Of a DNA stretch of 12,090 bases, positions 1-6,272 are shown one piece after another. Positions within the stretch are counted from its first letter, which is position 1; every line of letters starts with the position of its first letter. The notes under the pieces are model-generated. The model saw only the letters and a program-made list of their open reading frames with translations, was not told where the DNA came from and made no database searches. The stretch is from Candidatus Nanoanaerosalina archaeon (GTDB lineage Archaea; Nanohalarchaeota; Nanosalinia; Nanosalinales; Nanoanaerosalinaceae). Position numbers and translations under genes: made by a program. The stretch is from contig JALDAH010000026.1 in the NCBI GenBank assembly GCA_022729275.1, forward strand, positions 1 through 12,090, given 5' to 3'.

Positions 1-914
1 ACAAGGAAATAAGGGAGAGGATTAGAACTTTGACCGATTTCTTTTTGATACTCTTCTTCGCAACAATCGGTCTGCAGCTGGATGCCTCGAACTTGTTCGT
101 CTACTGGAGAGAGGCTCTAATCGCTTCAGGTGTTTTGATGGTGGGTAACTTTATCATCATGTTTTATCTCATAGATAGAGAGAAATTCACGCCTAAAACC
201 AGTTTCTTGGGAAGTATAAACATGACACAGGTCAGCGAATTCTCCCTTGTTGTCGGAGGAATAGCGGTTGTAAGAGGATATGTAGGAGAATCCATACTCG
301 GATATCTTAGCATCATGGCTCTGCTGACCATGTCTTTATCAACCTATCTGATATATTACAACCATCAGATATACCACAAGTTCGAAAAATTTTTGGAAAA
401 GTTCGATTCCGATGATAAGAGTGATGTGGATACGGATTATTTCAACAACCATGCTTTGATTATTGGCTACAACGAGATGACAGAAAAGATAATTCCAGTT
501 ATCGAGGAATACTTCGATCAGATAGTGGTCGTGGACAGGAATCATCTAAACCTCAAAAAGTTGAAGGAAAAAAACGTCAGGCACATCTTCGGAGATTTCA
601 AACATGAAAAGATAGGTTCCTCTGTTGCTCCCAACCGTGCTTCATTGATATTAAGTTTTTCAGAGGACGAACTTGTTAACACAAAGATAGTGGAGACATG
701 TAAAGATGATGCCATAGTGTTTCTTAAGTCAAGGAACGAGCAAGAGGAGCAACAGCTTTACGACATGGGAGCCACCTATATCATAAGAGAAGTCGTTTTA
801 GCAGCTGAAAAAGTTGAGGAATACCTTGAAGACTATTTAAATAACCAGGATGATTTCATTAAGAAAACTCAGATAGATATAGAGTCCTTGAGATGGAGTG
901 GTAGAGTTGATTGA
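1..914 (+). CDS. KefB-type CPA2 cation/proton antiporter with RCK domain, 5' truncated
   Basis: This is the C-terminal part of a monovalent cation/proton antiporter of the inner membrane. The frame is open to the window edge (first full codon at 3), so the TTG at 30 is not the true start and the N-terminal membrane helices lie outside. Counting from that TTG, residues 1-110 hold the last membrane segments. They include the family-typical FFATIGLQLD near residue 9 and QVSEFSLV near 67. A TrkA-N/RCK domain begins near 141. Its nucleotide-binding loop is degenerate: GYNEMT stands where GxGxxG is expected, while the acidic end of strand 2 (VVVDR, D169) and the GD at 188-189 remain. The gene overlaps the next antiporter by up to 17 nt, so the two are probably co-translated. 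Family assignment is firm; whether it moves K+ or Na+ cannot be told. Confidence 0.9.
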   Translation, partial: KEIRERIRTLTDFFLILFFATIGLQLDASNLFVYWREALIASGVLMVGNFIIMFYLIDREKFTPKTSFLGSINMTQVSEFSLVVGGIAVVRGYVGESILGYLSIMALLTMSLSTYLIYYNHQIYHKFEKFLEKFDSDDKSDVDTDYFNNHALIIGYNEMTEKIIPVIEEYFDQIVVVDRNHLNLKKLKEKNVRHIFGDFKHEKIGSSVAPNRASLILSFSEDELVNTKIVETCKDDAIVFLKSRNEQEEQQLYDMGATYIIREVVLAAEKVEEYLEDYLNNQDDFIKKTQIDIESLRWSGRVD

Positions 915-2550
915 GGTTATAAACAATCTTACCTTGATATTTGTAACCGCATCAATAACCCTGTTATTATTCGACAGGATAGATCATCCTAGTATCCCTT
1001 CATATATACTTGCAGGTATAATTGTAGGGCCTCTAGTTGAATTAATTACAGGTGTTTCTCTGATATCTCAGGAAAACATCCTTGTATTGGCTCAGATAGG
1101 TATAGCGTTTCTTGTTTTCATACTTGGAACTGATATGGAAACGAGCAAATTCCAGAGGCTTGTCAAAGGCAATATATCTTTAACAATTTTGAAGACAGGT
1201 TTAATAGGGCTTCCTGTGTTCTTGATAGCTTACTTCACATTTTTTGACATATTTAACTCAATTTACATCGCCTTGGCAGCCAGTTTAAGCTCTTCTCTTA
1301 TAAGTATAGAACTTCTAGACAGCAAAGTTAGAAATATCATACACCACAGGCTCACATACTCCATCAATCTTATACAGGATCTCTTGGCAATATCGATATT
1401 TATCATAATAGCGTCTGAACCTTTATCACTGCCTATAGTTGGCATGAATCTTATTATAGGGGTTACTATTATGTTGGTAGCTCTTACAATGAAAAAATTG
1501 ATACCTCTGTTGATAGAATATCTTGGAAAAACAAGGGAGATGTACATTCTGATCAGTGCTTCAACTCTTTTAGTTTTCAGTGTCTTCTCAGAGGTTTTGG
1601 GACTTACCATAGTTGTTGGAGCATTTGCAGCAGGATTAGCGCTCTCTAAAAAACCTTACAACCAGGAGGTGGTTCAGACTATAGGTTCACTAAAGGACTT
1701 TTTCTCAGCCATATTCTTTGTATCCTTAGGTGCTCTTGTTGTATTACCAACCAAAAACGTCCTGATATTATCATTGGTTTTAACAGCCATCATTGTTTTT
1801 GTAAAACCTTTGATTGGCGCATACTTTTTACAGAAAAGTTTCGACAAAAGAACATCATACATGACCTCTCTAAACCTAGATCAGGTAAGCGAATATGTTT
1901 TGATAATAGCTATACAGGCCTTCATAGCAAATACGATAGTCCCAGTAGTATTTCAGGCTATCATACTGACCGCAACAGTTACCATGATAACCTCTTCATA
2001 CACTAGTCGTCACTCTGAAAAAATATATGATTTTATGAAAAAACATAAGTGGTTAAAAGTTGCTGAAAAAGATTTCGTAGACAAAAACTTTTCCGAAAAA
2101 ATAAAAGGCCACTTCATAATAGGCGGTTATGATATTCAGGGCAAAGAGATAACAAAAATGCTGAGAAGAGAGGGTCAAAAAGTGGTAGTTATCGAGAACA
2201 ATCCTGAAAAGATACTTGATGCACAAACAAACGGTTTAAGTTATATATACGGCGATATGATGGTGGAAGATGTCTGGGAATCCGCTTATTTCAAAGATGC
2301 TAAGATGATAATATCCACTGTACCGCTCGAGAAAGTCTCTGAAAAAGTTTTAGAATTAGATACAGACGCTGATAAAATTATTCGTGCAAAAAACATGATT
2401 CAGGTCAAGAAATATATAGAAAAATGCATCTATGTTATTTATCCCCACTTTTTAGCCACTAAAAAATTGATAGAACATCTCAGAGGTTCGCTTGAAAGCG
2501 AGGATTACAGAAAGAGGCTCAGAGATATCACCCGGAGAGAGATTAGTTAA
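898..2550 (+). CDS. KefB-type CPA2 cation/proton antiporter with C-terminal RCK domain
   Basis: A complete 550-residue CPA2 antiporter, predicted to exchange Na+ or K+ for protons across the cytoplasmic membrane. About a dozen hydrophobic segments span residues 5-365. Family signatures are the QD pair (Q160-D161, in NLIQDLLAI), the LGLTIVVGAFAAGLALS helix (234-250), FFVSLGALV (273-281) and DQVSEYVL (328-335). An RCK/TrkA-N domain follows from about 404, with GYDIQG (410-415) as a variant GxGxxG, E433 after strand 2, and GD at 452-453. It is a diverged paralogue of the upstream gene rather than a copy. The listed start is GTG 898. TTG 907 is an equally good choice, because GGAG at 895-898 sits 8 nt before it and would cut the overlap to 8 nt. 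The RCK domain suggests control by nucleotide or ligand binding. Confidence 0.92.
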   Translation: MVELIEVINNLTLIFVTASITLLLFDRIDHPSIPSYILAGIIVGPLVELITGVSLISQENILVLAQIGIAFLVFILGTDMETSKFQRLVKGNISLTILKTGLIGLPVFLIAYFTFFDIFNSIYIALAASLSSSLISIELLDSKVRNIIHHRLTYSINLIQDLLAISIFIIIASEPLSLPIVGMNLIIGVTIMLVALTMKKLIPLLIEYLGKTREMYILISASTLLVFSVFSEVLGLTIVVGAFAAGLALSKKPYNQEVVQTIGSLKDFFSAIFFVSLGALVVLPTKNVLILSLVLTAIIVFVKPLIGAYFLQKSFDKRTSYMTSLNLDQVSEYVLIIAIQAFIANTIVPVVFQAIILTATVTMITSSYTSRHSEKIYDFMKKHKWLKVAEKDFVDKNFSEKIKGHFIIGGYDIQGKEITKMLRREGQKVVVIENNPEKILDAQTNGLSYIYGDMMVEDVWESAYFKDAKMIISTVPLEKVSEKVLELDTDADKIIRAKNMIQVKKYIEKCIYVIYPHFLATKKLIEHLRGSLESEDYRKRLRDITRREIS

Positions 2551-2556
2551 AACTAT

Positions 2557-2579
2557 CTATATATGGAAACTATTAAATT
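2557..2579 (+). promoter_or_regulatory. Candidate archaeal promoter for the secreted/LamG/ATPase operon
   Basis: Two overlapping TATA-like elements lie between the antiporter stop and ATG 2601. CTATATATGG at 2557-2566 would place transcription start near 2587. TATTAAATT at 2571-2579 is centred about 26 nt before the ATG and would give a leaderless mRNA. The bases just before ATG 2601 (ACCAAAAATAAAAC) contain no SD, which favours the leaderless reading. Position and motif are seen directly; promoter function is inferred. Confidence 0.5.
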
Positions 2580-2600
2580 CAGCTTAACCAAAAATAAAAC

Positions 2601-3611
2601 ATGAGGAAACTATTATCGGTCTTGCTGTGTCTTTTATTTTTATCTGTTGGAGCAATTAGCCTTGAATTTCCAATAATGGACGAATGCAGTGGCGAGTATT
2701 CAGAAGAATTATTCTCAATTTCCAATATCACAAATGCTCATGCAGCGGAACCTGATGTGTTTAAAGATTATTATGAAGCAAGCAATAACAGAGAAGGAAA
2801 AATTGTTTGTGCGCCTTCAGAACTTGAAACCAATATTGATAACGAATGTGAAGCCCTAAAAAACCCTATATTCTCTTTCTATAACCCAGGTACAGGTAGA
2901 TCCCATCTCTCTCCCGAAGGAGAGAAAAATGAATATGTCTTGTGTACTAGAGAACTTTCTACAAGCGTTAGAAGAAGTTGTCCTGGCGGTTCAGAACCTA
3001 TAATTTCTATATACGACCCTATCGAAAACCATGTTGCAGAACCAGGGTATTATGAATGGCAGGTATGCGGACAGCTTTTTAAAAACGCTTCTCTTGCCTA
3101 TAATTTCACCATGGAAGGTAACACAGATTTCATCCAAGACGGAAAAATAATTGATAACGAGGAAACAGTTAATAAGTCCTCTACAACGGAAGAAGACAGT
3201 TATCCTCTTTATTCTGTGGTTCAGAACAACTCATTGATATCAGGAGTGGTTGGTTCAAGTACACATCCTCAAAAAACTTCTATTCAGTTATTAAACGATA
3301 TTACAAATATTGAACATTCTTATGAAAGATCTCATAATCTAAGATGGTTTATACCATTTACAACAGGTACATATTTTGATATAGAGGATAGATTATCCTT
3401 AATAGCGGATAATAATTTTCTAACGCAGTTCAACCCTAACTTTGCATTTTTCCTTGCCGAAGAAATACTGGTGCGTATAACACTTAACGTAGTAAATGCG
3501 GATATAGTCAATGATTTAGAGCTAGGTTCAGGTGTGCACAACCTTATTATAAGAAACGTTGGAGAAGAACACGAAATGTCACAGGTGGAGATAAATGTCT
3601 CAGAGGAGTAA
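2601..3611 (+). CDS. Secreted protein with a duplicated cysteine module, function unknown
   Basis: I do not recognise this 336-residue protein. The N-terminus is a Sec-type signal peptide (MRK, then a hydrophobic stretch to about residue 20), so it is probably exported. Residues 70-156 contain a tandem duplication: C70-x12-C83 followed by PIFSFYNP, then C115-x11-C127 followed by PIISIYDP, ending at C156. Each half also has a His and a Pro before a closing aromatic-x-x-Cys. Several sequons (for example N42-I-T, N162-A-S, N168-F-T, N191-K-S) could be glycosylated. Residues 310-334 (GVHNLIIRNVGEEHEMSQVEINV) resemble a beta-sandwich edge. There is no C-terminal membrane anchor or sorting tail. 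It overlaps the next gene by 17 nt, so they are probably one operon, and the partner also looks envelope-located. Even cysteine numbers in the mature part suggest disulfides. Confidence 0.8.
   Translation: MRKLLSVLLCLLFLSVGAISLEFPIMDECSGEYSEELFSISNITNAHAAEPDVFKDYYEASNNREGKIVCAPSELETNIDNECEALKNPIFSFYNPGTGRSHLSPEGEKNEYVLCTRELSTSVRRSCPGGSEPIISIYDPIENHVAEPGYYEWQVCGQLFKNASLAYNFTMEGNTDFIQDGKIIDNEETVNKSSTTEEDSYPLYSVVQNNSLISGVVGSSTHPQKTSIQLLNDITNIEHSYERSHNLRWFIPFTTGTYFDIEDRLSLIADNNFLTQFNPNFAFFLAEEILVRITLNVVNADIVNDLELGSGVHNLIIRNVGEEHEMSQVEINVSEE
2808..3068 (+). repeat. Tandem cysteine-motif repeat inside the secreted protein
   Basis: Two adjoining units cover residues 70-115 and 115-156. Both follow the pattern Cys, about 12 residues with EL-x-T/S, Cys, 6 residues, PI-x-S-[FI]-Y-[ND]-P, His, Pro, then Y/W-x-[VL]-[LV]-C or a close form. 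At DNA level the CCTATA...CCC segments encoding PIFSFYNP and PIISIYDP are also visibly similar. This looks like an old internal duplication of a disulfide-bonded module. Confidence 0.65.
3584..3590 (+). promoter_or_regulatory. SD for the LamG/pilin-signal gene
   Basis: GGTGGAG ends 4 nt before ATG 3595, and its GGTG core lies 7 nt before it. The SD sits inside the end of the upstream gene and supports this start despite the 17-nt overlap. Confidence 0.65.
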
Positions 3612-4908
3612 AGGCGTTTCAACACTTATATCGTCTACATTATTAATAGCTATAGCTGCAGGTGTGGTTACATCTATGATTTTTTTTATATCACCGCTCA
3701 TTGATTCCTTGAGAGAAACCAGAACATTACAAACAATGTTGGAGAGAATGCCGGAACTGGGAGAACAGATAGAAACCGTGGCTAATTTCGAGGAACTGAG
3801 TCAAAAAGAAGTCTCTATAAGTTTCAACCATGGAAATCTGATAGTTAATAGTGAAAAAAATGAGATAGAGTTCAGAATAGAAACTGGATCAAATGTGGTT
3901 ACACCCAGAACATCCAGACGTTTTGGTAACGTCAGAATTTCAGCGGGATCTGGAGTAACGGTTGAGGAATTAGAAAAAGGGGAAGAGACATTTTTCAGGA
4001 TCAAAAACAACCACGTGGAGTTTGAAATCCTTGATATTCCTTTAAAATCCAGAAAAGTAGTGGGTCACTGGCCCTTGGAAGAAGGAGACGGAGATTATTT
4101 TCACGAAGAAACCGGAAGATCCTCTGATGGGGAACTTGATGGTGCTGAGTGGAGGGAAGACTGTCTAGCCCGGCACTGTCTAGAATTTAACGGCATGGAC
4201 AGCACCGCAAATATAGAGAATAATGAAGGTGTTGGAGAAGAACTTTCAATCATGTTATGGGTGAAACCATACACTGATGGGTCACATGGATTGCTAGAAA
4301 CGGATAATACTGAACTCTACACTTCCAACAATGAACTTATGGGAGAGATAGAGGATGAGCCCTTCAGCTCAGACACCTATTTAGAATCTAATAACTGGTA
4401 TCACATCGTAGCTCAGACCAATCAGTCACATATATCTGTGTTTGTCAACGGTCAAAAAGTCTTGGTTGATGAGAGAAACCAAAACCTTGGCACACCTGTT
4501 CTGGAAGATCAGGAGATTATTATTGGTAAAAGAGAAAGTACCTACCTTGAAGGCGCCATAGACTACTTAGCAGTTTTCAATAAAACCTTGGATGAAATGG
4601 AGATAATATCTCGTCAGGGTTCACACAACTATGTTGACAGTTTTCTCAACACAGGGGATCTTTTCCTGAATTATACGAACAGGGACACTGGCAAAACGCT
4701 TGAAAACAATGAATTAGAGACATATATAAACAATGAAAGAGAATCAAGCTATGGGTTTGGATACACCGAGGCAGAAGAAGTTGGCGAAAACATACCTGCG
4801 GGCAGGATAAAAACAAGGATGGATTCGGTTTCAGGTGTTGGTTACGAGTTAAACTTCGAACTTTTGAGCGGCTCTGACTTTTTCACAGTCGAGATAAGAA
4901 ATAGATAA
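3595..4908 (+). CDS. Surface protein: type IV pilin-type signal plus LamG-like lectin domain
   Basis: A 437-residue envelope protein. The N-terminus, R4-S-K-G7-V8-S-T followed by a hydrophobic helix to about residue 33, matches the class III (prepilin) signal of archaeal type IV pilin-like proteins. A PibD/EppA-type peptidase would be expected to cut after G7, leaving the helix as an assembly or anchoring segment. A beta-rich linker follows (about 70-150). Residues 155-335 form a LamG/concanavalin A-like domain: VGHWPLEEGDG at the start, C190-x4-C195 then LEFNG (196-200), the SIMLWVKP strand (218-225), WYHIVAQT (268-275) and VFVNGQKV (282-289). The final 90 residues are another beta-rich piece with no anchor. 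LamG domains bind glycans or proteins, so adhesion is a reasonable inference. The two cysteines are the only ones and are probably paired. Confidence 0.85.
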   Translation: MSQRSKGVSTLISSTLLIAIAAGVVTSMIFFISPLIDSLRETRTLQTMLERMPELGEQIETVANFEELSQKEVSISFNHGNLIVNSEKNEIEFRIETGSNVVTPRTSRRFGNVRISAGSGVTVEELEKGEETFFRIKNNHVEFEILDIPLKSRKVVGHWPLEEGDGDYFHEETGRSSDGELDGAEWREDCLARHCLEFNGMDSTANIENNEGVGEELSIMLWVKPYTDGSHGLLETDNTELYTSNNELMGEIEDEPFSSDTYLESNNWYHIVAQTNQSHISVFVNGQKVLVDERNQNLGTPVLEDQEIIIGKRESTYLEGAIDYLAVFNKTLDEMEIISRQGSHNYVDSFLNTGDLFLNYTNRDTGKTLENNELETYINNERESSYGFGYTEAEEVGENIPAGRIKTRMDSVSGVGYELNFELLSGSDFFTVEIRNR

Positions 4909-4910
4909 AA

Positions 4911-4916
4911 AGAGGT
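4911..4916 (+). promoter_or_regulatory. SD of the HerA-like ATPase gene
   Basis: AGAGGT followed by 6 nt and ATG 4923. This arrangement is a useful internal reference, because the COG2433 gene at 8503 has the same AGAGGT and the same 6-nt spacing in front of an ATC codon. Confidence 0.75.
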
Positions 4917-4922
4917 ATAAAA

Positions 4923-6203
4923 ATGCCAAAGATCACTCTTGGGAGAAGCGAAGGAGACAAGAAAAAGTTCGGTCCCAGAAAAGGTACCGGTTTCATAGGC
5001 AAACATCTGGTGGGTGAGAAAGGAGAAGCACACGTAGCAAACCCTATATACATGGATATGGCCAGACCTCATGTTATAGGTGTATTTGGGAAACGAGGTA
5101 CTGGAAAAAGCTATTCTATGGGTACAATGGCAGAGGAAATAATCACAGCTCCTGAAGATGTTTCTAACAATCTTTCAGCTATAATAATAGATCCTATGGG
5201 TATTTACTGGTCTATGAAATTCCCTAATGAAAACGATGCCATACTCCTGGATAAATGGGATCTAAAACCAGAAGCTATGGATATAAAACTTTACATACCT
5301 GAGGGACAGGAAGAGAATTTTATAAAAGAAGATATACCTTATGACAAAACTTTCACATTAAGGCCTGGCGAACTAGAGACATCCGACTGGGCTATGTCCT
5401 TCGACATACTCCTAAATGAACCGAGAGGTATACTTCTTGAAAAAGTATTGAGGGATCTAAAGAACGATAAGGGAGAAGATTTCGGTCTCGATGATATGAT
5501 AAAATATGCGGAAACCCATGGAGATTTCAAAGAAGAGACTAGAAAAGCTTTGATCAATCGTTTTATGGCGGCTAAAGAATGGGGTATTTTTTCGAAGGAA
5601 GGAAGCAACCTCGATGAGTTCACAAGAAGAGGAGAATTAACCATCCTGGACCTATCGCAGTTTGGAGCTATAAGAGGTAGTTGGTCTGTTAGGTCTCTTG
5701 TTGTAGGTTTACTTGCCAACAAGATACTAAGGGAAAGGATGTCATCAAAAAGACTGGAAGAGATGAGGGAAATGGAGGGCATGCAGACCTCCGAATCACC
5801 TATCGTTTGGATGTTTATCGATGAGGCTCACCAGTTCATTCCGAACGATCACAAAACACCTGCATCTGATCCTCTTCTTTCATGGGTTAAAATCGGTAGG
5901 GAACCAGGTGTTTCACTTGTTTTATGTACCCAGCAGCCATATAAGCTTAATGCAGATGCTTTAAGTCAGTGTGATATAGTTTTATCTCACAAATTAACTG
6001 CTAAAAGTGATATAGATGCTCTTAAAAATATTATGCAAAACTATATGAGGTACGATCTCTCCACATACATCGATAACCTTCCTGATGCTAAAGGAGCTGC
6101 TATATGTCTGGACGACAACTCAGAAAGAGTATATTCACTTAGGATGAGGCCGAGGATGAGCTGGCACGCAGGAGGAACGCCCACTGCACTGAAGAACAAA
6201 TGA
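4923..6203 (+). CDS. HerA/FtsK-superfamily (DUF87) ATPase
   Basis: A 426-residue cytoplasmic P-loop ATPase. Walker A is G56-KRGTGKS63 and Walker B is IVWMFIDEAH (294-303, with D300-E301). LVLCTQQP (332-339) supplies the sensor glutamine typical of HerA-type ATPases, and IIIDPMGIYW (87-96) is the strand-2 segment seen in DUF87 proteins. True HerA has a beta-barrel (HAS) domain of roughly 100 residues before the P-loop. Here only about 50 residues precede it, so this is probably a related DUF87 ATPase rather than the HerA partner of NurA. No nurA, mre11 or rad50 is nearby. It sits 14 nt after the LamG gene with a good SD, so it is probably in that operon. It could be a DNA-pumping hexamer or a motor for an envelope process; the sequence does not decide. 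Confidence 0.85.
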   Translation: MPKITLGRSEGDKKKFGPRKGTGFIGKHLVGEKGEAHVANPIYMDMARPHVIGVFGKRGTGKSYSMGTMAEEIITAPEDVSNNLSAIIIDPMGIYWSMKFPNENDAILLDKWDLKPEAMDIKLYIPEGQEENFIKEDIPYDKTFTLRPGELETSDWAMSFDILLNEPRGILLEKVLRDLKNDKGEDFGLDDMIKYAETHGDFKEETRKALINRFMAAKEWGIFSKEGSNLDEFTRRGELTILDLSQFGAIRGSWSVRSLVVGLLANKILRERMSSKRLEEMREMEGMQTSESPIVWMFIDEAHQFIPNDHKTPASDPLLSWVKIGREPGVSLVLCTQQPYKLNADALSQCDIVLSHKLTAKSDIDALKNIMQNYMRYDLSTYIDNLPDAKGAAICLDDNSERVYSLRMRPRMSWHAGGTPTALKNK

Positions 6204-6204
6204 T

Positions 6205-6227
6205 GGATGTAATTCATCCCTTTCTTT
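6205..6227 (+). terminator. Short hairpin plus T-tract after the ATPase gene
   Basis: GGATG (6205-6209), a 5-nt loop TAATT, and CATCC (6215-6219) form a 5-bp stem, followed by CTTTCTTT. It begins 1 nt after the stop codon. Archaeal termination mostly needs the T-rich run, so the hairpin may instead protect the 3' end. Confidence 0.45.
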
Positions 6228-6243
6228 AAAAACATCTCAAATG

Positions 6244-6250
6244 TTTATCA
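6244..6250 (+). promoter_or_regulatory. Candidate TATA box for hef
   Basis: TTTATCA is centred about 26 nt before ATG 6273. No SD is present between it and the ATG, so the transcript is probably leaderless and starts at or near the start codon. Confidence 0.5.
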
Positions 6251-6272
6251 ATCTAAATTACAACTACCAAGT

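Noticed and set aside
30..32. TTG at 30 as the start of the first antiporter
   Set aside because: The frame is open upstream to the edge and the protein would lack most antiporter helices; the gene is simply cut by the window.
2563..2604. A 13-codon uORF whose TGA overlaps ATG 2601
   Set aside because: It has no SD and lies mostly upstream of both inferred transcription starts; the overlap is probably chance.
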